64,000 nucleotides of DNA from Costus lasius (taxonomy: Eukaryota > Streptophyta > Magnoliopsida > Zingiberales > Costaceae): NCBI GenBank assembly GCA_027563935.2, contig CM050448.1:69573843-69637842 (forward strand). Direction: 5' to 3'. Position numbers and translations under genes: made by a program. Within the stretch, counting starts at the first letter, position 1. Every line of letters starts with the position of its first letter. Shown one piece after another: positions 1 through 13,779 of this stretch. The notes under the pieces are model-generated. The model ran no database searches. It was not told the DNA's origin and saw only the letters and a program-made list of their open reading frames with translations.

Positions 1-1237
1 CTCTGTGAAAACATTGAGTTTTAATCTTGATATTAATATTTATATTTTTTTTGGTCTTCTATTGATGAGGATGTTGATCTTGATTATGATCTATATTTGT
101 TGTTTATCAGTTTGGATCTTAATTTAAAATTGATTTTGTTCATGATCATGACGTTGATCTTGATTTTAATCATGATTTCAAACTTCATCTTATGATATTT
201 ATCTTTATCTTCTTTTTAATTTTATTCTTAAACTCGATTTTGATCTTGTTTGTAATCTTGCTCTCAAATCTTGATATTGTTATTAATATTGATATTGATC
301 AAATCATGATGAAAATTTTGACCTCGATTATGAAATTTAATTGTTATTAATCTTATTCTTATTCTTAATTATAACATTGATTTTATTCTTATAAGAATTA
401 TCTTCATCTTCATTTTGATCTCAGTTTTGTTCTCAGATTTCAGTTTTAATCTTATAATCTTCATCTTTATCTTGCTCCTAATATTCATCTTAAACTCAAT
501 TTTGATCTCTATGGAGATATTGAGTGTAATCTTGATATTAATATTTAAATTTATCTTGCTCTTTTAATAATGAGGATGTTGATCTTGATTATGATCCATA
601 TTTGATGTTTATCATTTTGAAATCTTAATTTAATATTGGTTTTGTTCATGATCATGATGTTGATCTTTATTTTAATCATGATTTCAAACTCTATCTTATG
701 ATATTCATCTTTATCTTCTTTTTAATCATAATCTTAAACTCGATTTTGATCTTGTTCATAATCTTGGTCTTCAATCTTGATATTGTTATTGATATTGATA
801 TTGATCTAATCATGATGAAAATTTTGAACTCGATTACGAGCTTTAATTGTTATTAATCTTATTCTCATTCTTAATTATGACTTTGATTTTATTCTCCATA
901 ATTATCTTCATCTTCATTTTGATCTCAGTTTTGATCTCAGATTTCAGTTTTAATCTTATAATCTTCATCTTTATCTTGCTCCTAATATTCATCTTAAACT
1001 CGATTTTGATCTCTATGGAGATATTGTGTTTTAATCTTGATATTAATATTTATATTTATCTTCATCTTTTTATAATGAGGATGTTGATCTAGATTATGAT
1101 CCATATTTGATGTTTATCATTTTGAAATCTTAATTTAATATTGATCTGGTTTATGATCATGATGTTGATCTTGATTTTAATCATGATTTCAAACTCTATC
1201 TTATGATATTCATCTTTATCTTCTTTTTAATCATAAT

Positions 1238-1299
1238 CTTAAACTCGATTTTGATCTTAAACTCGATTTTAATCTTAATCTTAAACTCGATTTTGATCT
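1238..1299. repeat. Local slippage expansion inside a monomer
   Basis: The motif CTTAAACTCGATTTT is present three times in close succession here instead of once, which lengthens the 847-1393 monomer to 547 bp, 42 bp more than its neighbours. This is a simple replication-slippage or unequal-exchange footprint. Confidence 0.8.
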
Positions 1300-4200
1300 T
1301 GTTTGTAATCTTGGTCTTCAATCTTGATATTGTTATTGATATTGATATTGATCTAATCATGATGAAAATTTTGAACTCGATTATGAGCTTTAATTGTTAT
1401 TAATCTTATTCTCATTCTTAATTATAACATTGATCTTATTCTTGATAATTATCTTCATCTTCATTTTGATCTCAGTTTTGATTTTAGATTTCAGTTTTAA
1501 TCTTATAATTTTCATCTTTATCTTGCTCCTAATATTCATCTTAAACTCGATTTTGATCTATGTGAAAACATTGTGTTTTAATCTTGATATTAATATTTAT
1601 ATTTATCTTGGTCTTCTAATGATGAGGATGTTGATCTTGATTATGATCCATATTTGATGTTTATGATTTTGGAATCTTAATTTAAAATTGATTTTGTTCA
1701 TGATCATGACGTTGATCTTGATTTTAATCATGATTTCAAACTTCATCTTATGATATTTATCTTTATCTTCTTTTTAATTTTAATATTAAACTCGATTTTG
1801 ATCTTGTTTGTAATCTTGGTCTCAAATCTTGATATTGTTATTAATATTGATATTGATTTAATCATGATGAAAATTTTGAACTCGGTTATGAATTTTAATT
1901 GTTATTAATCTTATTCTTATTCTTAATTATAACATTGATTTTATTCTTATAAGAACTATCTTCATCTTCATTTTGATCTCAGTTTTGTTCCCAGATTTCA
2001 GTTTTAATCTTATAATCTTATAATCTTCATCTTTATCTTGCTCCTAATATTCATCTTAAACTCGATTTTGATCTCTATGAAGATATTGAGTTTTAATCGT
2101 TATATTGATATTTAAATTTATCTTGGTCTTTTAATAATAAGGATGTTGATCTTGATTATGATCCATATTTGATGTTTATCATTTTGAAATCTTTATTTAA
2201 TATTTATTTTTTTCATGATCATGATGTTGATCTTGATTTTAATCGTGATTTCAAACTTTATCTTATGATATTAATCTTAATCTTCTTTTTAATCTTAATC
2301 TTAAACTCGATTTTGATCTTGTTTGTAATCTTGGTCTTCAATCTTGATATTGTTATTGATATTGATATTGATCTAATCATGATGAAAATTTTGAACTCGA
2401 TTATGAGCTTTAATTGTTATTAATCTTATTCTCATTCTTAATTATAACATTGATCTTATTCTTGATAATTATCTTCATCTTCATTTTGATCTCAGTTTTG
2501 ATTTTAGATTTCAGTTTTAATCTTATAATTTTCATCTTTATCTTGCTCCTAATATTCATCTTAAACTCGATTTTGATCTATGTGAAAACATTGTGTTTTA
2601 ATCTTGATATTAATATTTATATTTATCTTGGTCTTCTAATGATGAGGATGTTGATCTTGATTATGATCCATATTTGATGTTTATGATTTTGGAATCTTAA
2701 TTTAAAATTGATTTTGTTCATGATCATGACGTTGATCTTGATTTTAATCATGATTTCAAACTTCATCTTATGATATTTATCTTTATCTTCTTTTTAATTT
2801 TAATCTTAAACTCGATTTTGATCTTGTTTGTAATCTTGGTCTCAAATCTTGATATTGTTATTAATATTGATATTGATTTAATCATGATGAAAATTTTGAA
2901 CTCGGTTATGAATTTTAATTGTTATTAATCTTATTCTTATTCTTAATTATAACATTGATTTTATTCTTATAAGAATTATCTTCATCTTCATTTTGATCTC
3001 AGTTTTGTTCCCAGATTTCAGTTTTAATCTTATAATCTTCATCTTTATCTTGCTCCTAATATTCATCTTAAACTCGATTTTGATCTCTATGGAGATATTG
3101 AGTTTTAATCTTTATATTGATATTTAAATTTATCTTGGTCTTTTAATAATAAGGATGTTGATCTTGATTATGATCCATATTTGATGTTTATCATTTTGAA
3201 ATCTTAATTTAATATTGATTTTGTTCATGATCATGATGTTGATCTTGATTTTAATCATGATTTCAAACTCTATCTTATGATATTCATCTTTATCTTCTTT
3301 TTAATCATAATCTTAAACTCGATTTTGATCTTGTTCATAATCTTGGTCTTCAAACTTGATATTGTTATTGATATTGATATTGATCTAATCATGATGAAAA
3401 TTTTGAACTCGATTATGAGCTTTAATTGTTATTAATCTTATTCTCATTATTAATTATAACATTGTTTTTATTCTTGATAATTATCTTCATGTTTATTTTG
3501 ATCTTAGTTTTGATCTCAGATTTCAGTTTTAATCTTATAATCTTCATCTTTATCTTGCTCCTAATATTCATCTTAAACTCGATTTTGATCTCTATGGAGA
3601 TATTGAGTTTTAATCTTGATATTAATATTTATATTTATCTTGGTCTTTTTATAATGAGGATGTTGATCTTGATTACGATCCATATTTGAGGTTTATCATT
3701 TTGAAATCTTAATTTAATATTTATTTTGTTCATGATCATGATGTTGATCTTGATTTTAATAAAGATTTCAAACTTTATCTTATGATATTCATCTTTATCT
3801 TCTTTTTAATCTTAATCTCAAACTCGATTTTGATCTTGTTTTTAATCTTAGTCTTCAATCTTGATATTGTTATTGATATTGATATTGATCTAATCATGAT
3901 GAAAATTTTGAACTCGATTATGAGCTTTAATTGTTATTAATCTTATTCTCATTCTTAATTATAACATTGATCTTATTCTTCATAATTATTTTCATCTTCA
4001 TTTTGATCTCAGTTTTGATTTTAGATTTCAGTTTTAATCTTATAATTTTCATCTTTATATTGCTCCTAATATTCATCTTAAACTCGATTTTGATCTTTGT
4101 GAAAACATTGAGTTTTAATCTTGATATTAATATTTATATTTTTCTTGGTATTCTAATGATGAGGATGTTGATCTTGATTAAGATCTATATTTTATGTGTA

Positions 4201-5449
4201 TCAGTTTGGAATCTTAATTTAAAATTGATTTTGTTCATGATCATGACGTTGATCTTGATTTTAATCATGATTTCAAATTTCATCTTATGATATTTATCTT
4301 TATCTTCTTTTTAATTTTAATCTTAAACTCGATTTTGATCTTGTTTGTAATCTTGGTCTCAAATCTTGATATTGTTATTAATATTGATATTGATCTAATC
4401 ATGATGAAAATTTTGAACTCGATTATGAATTTTAATTGTTATTAATCTTATTCTTATTCTTAATTATAACATTGATTTTATTCTTATAAGAATTATCTTC
4501 ATCTTCATTTTGATCTCAGTTTTGTTCTCAGATTTCAGTTTTAATCTTATAATCTTCATCTTTATCTTGCTCCTAATATTCATCTTAAACTCGATTTTGA
4601 TCTCTATGGAGATATTGAGTTTTAATCTTGATATTAATATTTAAATTTATCTTGGTCATTTAATAATGAGGATGTTGATATTGATTATGATCCATATTTG
4701 ATGTTTATCATTTTGGAATCTTAATTTAAAATTGATTTTGTTCATTATCATGACGTTGATCTTGATTTTAATCATGATTTCAAACTTCATCTTATGATAT
4801 TTATCTTTATCTTATTTTCAATTTTAATCTTAAACTCGATTTTGATCTTGTTTGTAATCTTGGTCTCAAATCTTGATATTGTTATTAATATTGATATTGA
4901 TCTAATCATGATGAAAATTTTGACCTCGATTATGAATTTTAATTGTTATTAATCTTATTCTTATTCTTAATTATAACATTGATTTTATCCTTATAAGAAT
5001 TATCTTCATCTTCATTTTGATTTCAGTTTTGATTTCATATTTTAGTTTTAATCTTATAATCTTCATCTTTATCTTACTCCTAATATTCATCTTAAACTCG
5101 ATTTTGATCTCTATGGAGATATTGAATTTTAATCTTGATATTAATATTTATATTTACCTTGGTCTTTTTATAATGAGGATGTTTATCTTGATTATGATCC
5201 ATATTTGATGTTTATCATTTTGAAATCTTAATTTAATATTTATTTTGTTCGTGATCATGATGTTGATCTTGATTTTAATCAAGATTTCAAACTTTATCTT
5301 ATGATATTTATCTTTATCTTCTTTTTAATCTTAGTCTTAAACTCGATTTTGATATTGTTTGTAATCTTAGTTTTCAATCTTGATATTGTTATTGATATTG
5401 ATATTGATCTAATCATGATGAAAATTTTGAACTCGATTACGAGCTTTAA

Positions 5450-7974
5450 TTGTTATTAATCTTATTCTCATTCTTAATTATAACATTGATTTTATTCTCA
5501 ATAATTATCTTCATCTTCATTTTGATCTCAGTTTTGATCTCAGATTTCAGTTTTAATCTTATAATCTTCATCTTTATCTTGCTCTTAATATACATCTTAA
5601 ACTCGATTTTGATCTCTATGGAGATATTGAGTTTTAATCTTGATATTAATACTTATATTTATCTTGGTCTTTTTATAAAGAGGATGTTGATCTTGATTAT
5701 GATCCGTATTTGATGTTTATCATTTTGAAATCTTAATTTAATATTGATTTGGTTCATGATCATGATTTTGATTTTGATTTTAATCATGATTTCAAACTCT
5801 ATCTTATGATATTCATCTTTATCTTCTTTTTAATCTTAATCTTAAACACGATTTTGATCTTGTTTGTAATCTTAGTCTTCAATCTTGATATTGTTCTTGA
5901 TATTGATATTGATCTAATCATGATGAAAATTTTGAACTCGATTACGAGCTTTAATTGTTATTAATCTTATTCTCATTCTTAATTATAACATTGATTTTAT
6001 TCTCGATAATTATCTTTATCTTCATTTTGATCTCAGTTTTGATCTTAGATTTCAGTTTTAATCTTATAATCTTCATCTTTATCTTGCTCCTAATATTCAT
6101 CTTAAACTCGATTTTGATCTCTATGGAGATATTGAGTTTTAATCTTGATATTAATACTTATATTTATCTTGGTCTTTTTGTAAAGAGGATGTTGATCTTG
6201 ATTATGATCCGTATTTGATGTTTATCATTTTGAAATCTTAATTTAATATTGATTTGGTTCATGATCATGATTTTGATTTTGATTTTAATCATGATTTCAA
6301 ACTCTATCTTATGATATTCATCTTTATCTTCTTTTTAATCTTAATCTTAAACTCGATTTTGATCTTGTTTGTAATCTTAGTCTTCAATCTTTATATTGTT
6401 ATTGATATTGATATTGATCTAATCATGATGAAAATTTTGAACTCGATTACGAGCTTTAATTGTTATTAATCTTATTCTCATTCTTCATTATAACATTGAT
6501 TTTATTCTCGATAATTATCTTTATCTTCATTTTGATCTCAGTTTTGATCTCAGATTTCAGTTTTAATCTTATAATCTTCATCTTTATCTTGCTCCTAATA
6601 TTCATCTTAAACTCGATTTTGATCTCTATGGAGATATTGAGCTTTAATCTTGATATTAATACTTATATTAATCTTGGTCTTTTTATAAAGAGGATGTTGA
6701 TCTTGATTATGATCCGTATTTGATGTTTATCATTTTGAAATCTTAATTTAATATTGATTTGGTTCATGATCATGATTTTGATTTTGATTTTAATCATGAT
6801 TTCAAACTCTATCTTATGATATTCATCTTTATCTTCTTTTTAATCTTAATCTTAAACTCGATTTTGATCTTGTTTGTAATCTTAGTCTTCAATCTTGATA
6901 TTGTTCTTGATATTGATATTGATCTAATCATGATGAAAATTTTGAACTCGATTACGAGCTTTAATTGTTATTAATCTTATTCTCATTCTTAATTATAACA
7001 TTGATTTTATTCTCGATAATTATCTTTATCTTCATTTTGATCTCAGTTTTGATCTTAGATTTCAGTTTTAATCTTATAATCTTCATCTTTATCTTGCTCC
7101 TAATATTCATCTTAAACTCGATTTTGATCTCTATGGAGATATTGAGTTTTAATCTTGATATTAATATTTATATTTATCTTGGTCTTTTTATAATGAGGAT
7201 GTTGATCTTGATTATGATCCGTATTTGATGTTTATCATTTTGAAATCTTAATTTAATATTGATTTGGTTCATGATCATGATTTTGATCTCGATTTTAATC
7301 ATGATTTCAAACTCTATCTTATGATATTCATCTTTATCTTCTTTTTAATCTTAATCTTAAACTCGATTTTGATCTTGTTTGTAATCTTAGTCTTCAATCT
7401 TGATATTGTAATTGATATTGATATTGATCTAATCATGATGAAAATTTTGAACTCGATTACGAGCTTTAATTGTTATTAATCTTATTCTCATTCTTCATTA
7501 TAACATTGATTTTATTCTCGATAATTATCTTTATCTTCATTTTGATCTCAGTTTTGATCTCAGATTTCAGTTTTAATCTTATAATCTTCATCTTTATCTT
7601 GCTCCTAATATTCATCTTAAACTCGATTTTGATCTCTATGGAGATATTGAGTTTTAATCTTGATATTAATATTTATATTTATCTTGGTCTTTTTATAATG
7701 AGGATGTTGATCTTGATTATGATCCGTATTTGATGTTTATCATTTTGAAATCTTAATTTAATATTGATTTGGTTCATGATCATGATTTTGATCTCGATTT
7801 TAATCATGATTTCAAACTCTATCTTATGATATTCATCTTTATCTTCTTTTTAATCTTAATCTTAAACTCGATTTTGATCTTGTTTGTAATCTTAGTCTTC
7901 AATCTTGATATTGTTATTGATATTGATATTGATCTAATCATGATGAAAATTTTGAACTCGATTACGAGCTTTAA
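5450..7974. repeat. Homogeneous block of five 505-bp monomers
   Basis: Five consecutive monomers (5450, 5955, 6460, 6965, 7470) are exactly 505 bp apart and nearly identical, unlike the mixed 505/507 dimers on either side. This looks like a recently amplified, single-class block. The following monomers at 7975 and 8468 are of the same class but carry 12-bp and 24-bp deletions. Confidence 0.85.
5955..6459. repeat. Representative satellite monomer with two related halves
   Basis: This 505-bp monomer shows its internal structure clearly. The motif CTTAAACTCGATTTTGATCT occurs at 6101 and again at 6346, 245 bp apart, and CATCTTTATCTT occurs at 6074 and 6319, also 245 bp apart. Flanking sequence aligns too (GATTTCA followed by ATCTTAT and TTCATC in both halves). 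The next copy in the following monomer is 260 bp on, so the monomer is a dimer of diverged half-units of about 245 and 260 bp. Both halves look built from GATNTT-like hexamers. A 12-bp palindrome, TCATGATCATGA, occurs once in most monomers (for example 646-657). Confidence 0.85.
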
Positions 7975-10900
7975 TTGTTATTAATATTATTCTCATTCTT
8001 AATTATAACATTGATTTTATTCTCGATAATTATCTTCATCTTCATTTTGATCTCAGATTTCAGTTTTAATCTTATAATCTTCATCTTTATCGTGCTCTTA
8101 ATATACATCTTAAACTCGATTTTGATCTCTATGGAGATATTGAGTTTTAATCTTGATATTAATATTTATATTTATCTTGGTCTTTTTATAATGAGGATGT
8201 TGATCTTGATTATGATCCGTATTTGATGTTTATCATTTTGAAATCTTAATTTAATATTGATTTGGTTCATGATCATGATTTTGATTTTGATTTTAATCAT
8301 GATTTCAAACTCTATCTTATGATATTCATCTTTATCTTCTTTTTAATCTTAATCTTAAACTCGATTTTGATCTTGTTTGTACTCTTAGTCTTCAATCTTG
8401 ATATTGTTCTTGATATTGATATTGATCTAATCATGATGAAAATTTTGAACTCGATTACGAGGATTAATTGTTATTAATCTTATTCTCATTCTTAATTATA
8501 ACATTGATTTTATTCTCGATAATTATCTTCATCTTCATTTTGATCTCAGTTTTGATCTCAGATTTCAGTTTTAATCTTATAATCTTCATCTTTATCTTGC
8601 TACTAATATTCATCTTAAACTCGATTTTGATCTCTATGGAGATATTGAGTTTTAATCTTGATATTAATATTTATATTTATCTTGGTCTTTTTATAATGAG
8701 GATGTTGATCTTGATTATGATCCGTATTTAATGTTTATCATTTTGAAATCTTAATTTAATATTGATTTGGTTCATGATCATGATTTTGATCTTGATTTTA
8801 ATCATGATTTCAAACTCTATCTTATGATATTCATCTTTATCTTCTTTTTAATCTTGTTCGTAATCTTGGTCTTCAATCTTGATATTGTTATTGATATTGA
8901 TATTGATCTAATCATGATGAAAATTTTGATCTCGATTATGAGCTTTAATTGTTCTTAATCTTATTCTCATTCTTAATTATAACATTGATTTTATTCTTGA
9001 TAATTATCTTCATCTTCATTTTGATCTCAGTTTTGATTATAAATTTTAGTTTTAATCTTATAATCTTCATCTTTATCTTGCTCCTAATATTCATCTTAAA
9101 CTCGATTTTGATCTCTATGGAGATATTGAGTTTTAATCTTGATATTAATATTTATATTTTATCTTGGTCTTTTTATAATGAGGATGTTTATCTTGATTAT
9201 GATCCATATTTGATGTTTATCATTTTGAAATCTTAATTTAATATTTATTTTGTTCATGATCATGATGTTGATCTTGATTTTAATCAAGATTTCAAACTTT
9301 ATCTTATGATATTTAACTTTATCTTCTTTTTAATCTTAATCTTAAACTCGATTTTGATCTTGTTTGTAATCTTAGTCTTCAATCTTGATATTGTTATTGA
9401 TATTAATATTGATCTAATCATGATGAAAATTTTGAACTCGATTATAAGCTTTAATTGTTATTAATCTTATTCTCATTCTTAATTATAACATTGATCTTAT
9501 TCTTCATAATTATCTTCATCTTCATTTTGATCTCAGTTTTGATTTTAGATTTCAGTTTTAATCTTATAATTTTCATCTTTATCTTCCTCCTAATATTCAT
9601 CTTAAACTCGATTTTGATCTCTGTGAAAACATTGAGTTTTACTCTTGATATTAATATTTATATTTATCTTGGTCTTCTAATAATGAGGATGTTGATCTTG
9701 ATTATGATCCATATTTGATGTTTATCATTTTCGAATCTTAATTTAAAATTGATTTTGTTCATGATCATGACGTTGATCTTGATTTTAATCATGATTTCAA
9801 ACTTCATCTTATGATATTTATCTTTATCTTATTTTTAATTTTAATCTTAAACTCGATTTTGATCTTGTTTGTAATCTTGGTCTCAAATCTTGATATTGTT
9901 ATTAATTTTGATATTGATCTAATCATGATGAAAATTTTGACCTCGATTATGAATTTTAATTGTTATTAATCTTATTCTTATTCTTAATTATAACATTGAT
10001 TTTATCCTTATAAGAATTATCTTCATCTTCATTTTGATTTCAGTTTTGATTTCATATTTTAGTTTTAATCTTATAATCTTCGTCTTTATCTTGCTCCTAA
10101 TATTCATCTTAAACTCGATTTTGATCTCTATGGAGATATTGAATTTTAATCTTGATATTAATATTTATATTTACCTTGGTCTTTTTATAATGAGGATGTT
10201 TATCTTGATTATGATCCATATTTGATGTTTATCATTTTGAAATCTAAATTTAATATTTATTTTGTTCATGATCATGATGTTGATCTTGATTTTAATCAAT
10301 ATTTCAAACTTTATCTTATGATATTTATCTTTATCTTCTTTTTAATCTTAGTCTTAAACTCGATTTTGATATTATTTGTAATCTTAAATATCAATCTTGA
10401 TATTGTTATTGATATTGATATTGATCTAATCATGATGAAAATTTTGAACTCGATTACGAGCTTTAATTGTTATTAATCTTATTCTCATTCTTAATTATAA
10501 CATTGATTTTATTCTCGATAATTATCTTCATCTTCATTTTGATCTCAGTTTTGATCTCAGATTTCAGTTTTAATCTTATAATCTTAATCTTTATCTTGCT
10601 CTTAATATACATCTTAAACTCGATTTTGATCTCTATGGAGATATTGAGTTTTAATCTTGATATTAATATTTATATTTATCTTGGTCTTTTTATAATGAGG
10701 ATGTTGATCTTGATTATGATCCGTATTTGATGTTTATCATTTTGAAATCTTAATTTAATATTGATTTGGTTCATAATCATGATTTTGATTTTGATTTTAA
10801 TCATGATTTCAAACTCTATCTTATGATATTCATCTTTATCTTTTTTTTAATCTTAATCTTAAACTCGATTTTGATCTTGTTCGTAATCTTAGTCTTCAAT

Positions 10901-12503
10901 CTTGATATTGTTATTGATATTGATATTGATCTAATCATAATGAAAATTTTGAACTCAATTATAAGCTTTAATTGTTATTAATCTTATTCTCATTCTTAAT
11001 TATAACATTGATCTTATTCTTCATAATTATCTTCATCTTCATTTTGATCTCAGTTTTGATTTTAGATTTCAGTTTTAATCTTATAATTTTCATCTTTATC
11101 TTGCTCCTAATATTCATCTTAAACTCGATTTTGATCTCTATGAAAACATTGAGTTTTAATCTTGATATTAATATTTATATTTATCTTGGTCTTCTAATAA
11201 TGAGGATGTTGATCTTGATTATGATCCATATTTGATGTTTATCATTTTGGAATCTAAATTTAAAATTGATTTTGTTCATTATCATGACGTTGATCTTGAT
11301 TTTAATCATGATTTCAAACTTCATCTTATGATATTTATCTTTATCTTATTTTCAATTTTAATCTTAAACTCGATTTTGATCTTGTTTGTAATCTTGGTCT
11401 CAAATCTTGATATTGTTATTAATATTGATATTGATCTAATCATGATGAAAATTTTGACCTCGATTATGAATTTTAATTGTTATTAATCTTATTCTTATTC
11501 TTAATTATAACATTGATTTTATCCTTATAAGAATTATCTTCATCTTCATTTTGATTTCAGTTTTGATTTCATATTTTAGTTTTAATCTTATAATCTTCAT
11601 CTTTATCTTGCTCCTAATATTCATCTTAAACTCGATTTTGATCTCTATGGAGATATTGAATTTTAATCTTGATATTAATATTTATATTTACCTTGGTCTT
11701 TTTATAATGAGGATGTTTATCATGATTATGATCCATATTTGATGTTTATCCTTTTGAAATCTTAATTTAATATTTATTTTGTTCATGATCATGATGTTGA
11801 TCTTGATTTTAATCAAGATTTCAAACTTTATCTTATGATATTTATCTTTATCTTCTTTTTAATCTTAGTCTTAAACTCGATTTTGATATTGTTTGTAATC
11901 TTAAATATCAATCTTGATATTGTTATTGATATTGATATTGATCTAATCATGATGAAAATTTTGAACTCGATTACGAGCTTTAATTGTTATTAATCTTATT
12001 CTCATTCTTAATTATAACATTGATTTTATTCTCGATAATTATCTTCATCTTCATTTTGATCTCAGATTTCAGTTTTAATCTTATAATCTTCATCTTTATC
12101 GTGCTCTTAATATACATCTTAAACTCGATTTTGATCTCTATGGAGATATTGAGTTTTAATCTTGATATTAATATTTATATTTATCTTGGTCTTTTTATAA
12201 TGAGGATGTTGATCTTGATTATGATCCGTATTTGATGTTTATCATTTTGAAATCTTAATTTAATATTGATTTGGTTCATGATCATGATTTTGATTTTGAT
12301 TTTAATCATGATTTCAAACTCTATCTTATGATATTCATCTTTATCTTTTTTTTAATCTTAATCTTAAACTCGATTTTGATCTTGTTTGTAATCTTAGTCT
12401 TCAATCTTGATATTGTTCTTGATATTGATATTGATCTAATCATGATGAAAATTTTGAACTCGATTACGAGCTTTAATTGTTATTAATCTTATTCTCATTC
12501 TTA

Positions 12504-12508
12504 ATTAT
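12504..12508. repeat. Target site duplication of element A, left copy (ATTAT)
   Basis: ATTAT ends the satellite immediately before the TG of element A and recurs at 50737-50741 just after its final CA. Uninterrupted monomers read ATTATAACATTG at this point. The 32 bp of monomer on the left plus 473 bp on the right after one duplicate equals 505 bp, so the insertion was precise. Confidence 0.95.
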
Positions 12509-13254
12509 TGTTGGGGTATGCCCTTAAGGCTAATGTTTGAGGCCTTGGGATACTATCAGTATCATGTATAAACTCTTATGTTTATAAAGGCAATGGTTGT
12601 TATTCAGGTTGTTACATTGTCTGCTGCAATAATTGTACTTCTGAATAATGTCTCAATGCTGTTCAGCTAGGCTGACATGCTATAAAGTCCTTAGTCGAGA
12701 TATCTTGGTGAACATGAGACAGCCTTGATATGATTGAGACTAATATGTGTTCTAATCTTATAGGATGCTTCGAGCATGGAATAAGATGTAGACTCATGGG
12801 TACATTGGATGTACTGGACAGACCCTACTAGGATATTCAATTGCTTGTCACAATGTGAATAATCCTTGTTTTGCATCAAGTGGCACATGTCCTCTGACTT
12901 GAGATCACTTGTGTTTCTAAATGATGATTGTCATTGTTTTGAGGTAGTTCAATATCATTTGAAACATAATGATTATAGACTATCTTGGATAATGATCATG
13001 AGTCAGGTTAGGGCACTAGTGATAGATATAGGATTGCCGTCTCCTTAATTGGAGTGTGATGTTCTAATGGGGCCCCCCCTTAAATGAGATGATTGAGAAA
13101 GTGTATGGCCATACCCAGGTGACTATGTTCATCTGATCTAATCATGCTCATCATATTGGAGCTACAAGCTTGACACGCTTGTCCAATAAGAACATCTAGT
13201 GGCAAAGGAAACATGTATGCCTAGTGAGTTGATTCACACTTGTGCTGTGGTTTG
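12509..13254 (+). mobile_element. Element A 5' LTR, first part
   Basis: The first 746 bp of the 5' LTR of A, matching 49048-49793 of its 3' LTR with one difference noticed (CATCTAGTGG against CATCCAGTGG near 13194). It is interrupted after GTTTG (13250-13254) by the Ty3 element G. A TATA-like TTTATAAAGG lies at 12581-12590 and is conserved in the B LTR, but so close to the LTR start that I do not assign it as the promoter. An antisense frame of about 65 codons (12691-12888) is also found in the B and C LTRs; I treat it as non-coding. Confidence 0.95.
13250..13254. repeat. Target site duplication of element G, left copy (GTTTG)
   Basis: GTTTG precedes the TG of G here and follows its terminal CA at 24171-24175. 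The uninterrupted site in the 3' LTR of A (from 49789) contains GTTTG once, followed by GGTGTAGTC, which confirms the duplication. Confidence 0.95.
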
Positions 13255-13560
13255 TGTAACGCCCTTGATTTTCTGAATTATGAATTAAGGTTAGAAATTC
13301 AGTTTCTGTATTTTTATCGGTTAAAATTTAGGGATTTTTGCCTAATTGTAGGACTTTTTCCTACAGGGCAAAAATAATTATTTTCGTTGGGGCTTCGAAC
13401 CCTCAACCTTGACTATTTGCTCCTGGAATTCTTCCACCATGGTGGCGCATATTTCTGTGTTATTGGAGTGGCGCATGGTGGTTAAGCCCAGGTAAGCCCA
13501 TTAAAGCCGATTTCCACTTAAGTTAATTGGGTTATTGGATCTTGGATCCGTTTGGGGTGG

Positions 13561-13580
13561 AAAAAAAAAATAAAAAAAGG
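13561..13580 (+). promoter_or_regulatory. Possible A-rich TATA-like element of the G LTR promoter
   Basis: An A-run with AAATAAAAAAAGG precedes a CT-rich segment (GAGAGCTCCTCTCCCTCACG, 13592-13611) by the distance expected between a TATA element and a transcription start. The same pair occurs 7520 bp on in the 3' LTR. No experimental support; this is a weak positional guess. Confidence 0.25.
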
Positions 13581-13777
13581 GGGAAAATTCGTGAGAGCTC
13601 CTCTCCCTCACGATTTTTGGTTTGTTTCTTGCCCTAGCCGCCTGTGTTGTCGCCCCTCACTGTGCTTGGCGCCTCCTGCAAATTTCTGACGCTGGTGGTG
13701 GCAGACTGGTGGTGGACGAACTTTCTGGAGACCCCTGATCCCCTGTTTTGGCGTTTTCTCTGTGGGCGATTTTTCTG

Positions 13778-13779
13778 GT
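13778..13779 (+). other. Candidate 5' splice site in the G LTR
   Basis: CTG|GTGAGTAA is an excellent match to the plant donor consensus. Paired with the acceptor-like ATGCAG at 16782-16787, six bases before the chosen gag ATG at 16794, it would define an intron of about 3.0 kb that removes most of the LTR tail, the minisatellite and the primer site from a translated mRNA. Inference from consensus only. Confidence 0.4.

Larger units (their letters stand above)
1..12508. repeat. Left satellite array, 505-507 bp monomers
   Basis: A continuous T-rich tandem array of about 25 monomers. Using the motif TTGTTATTAATCTTATTCT as phase marker, monomers begin at 847, 1394, 1899, 2414, 2919, 3426, 3931, 4436, 4943, 5450, 5955, 6460, 6965, 7470, 7975, 8468, 8949, 9455, 9960, 10467, 10972, 11477, 11984 and 12477. 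Most are 505 or 507 bp, often alternating to give 1012-bp dimers. Exceptions are 547 bp (847), 515 bp (1899), 493 bp (7975 and 11984, a 12-bp deletion) and 481 bp (8468, a 24-bp deletion). Some monomers carry TTATAAGAATTATC and others CTCGATAATTATC at the same place, marking two main classes. Open frames of 63-95 codons recur here, but they begin with TTG and follow from the hexamer periodicity; I do not call them genes. The array is cut at 12508 by element A. Confidence 0.97.

Noticed and set aside
847..12486. Dozens of 63-95 codon open frames in the satellite as membrane-protein genes
   Set aside because: They start with TTG, consist of low-complexity Leu/Ile/Phe or Asp/His stretches, repeat with the 505-bp monomer, and are explained by the hexamer periodicity. 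Indels are not multiples of three in several monomers.
1..12508. CRISPR array or bacterial origin for the tandem repeats
   Set aside because: Repeats are long head-to-tail monomers without unique spacers, and the embedded elements are plant LTR retrotransposons.
12581..12590. TATA box of the copia LTR (TTTATAAAGG)
   Set aside because: It is conserved, but only about 75 bp from the LTR start, which would leave almost no U3 promoter; other positions are equally possible.
12691..12888. Antisense frame of about 65 codons conserved in the LTRs of A, B and C
   Set aside because: The nucleotide sequence itself is conserved, the N-terminal residues differ between subfamilies, and there is no recognisable domain. 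Conservation is better explained by shared LTR descent.
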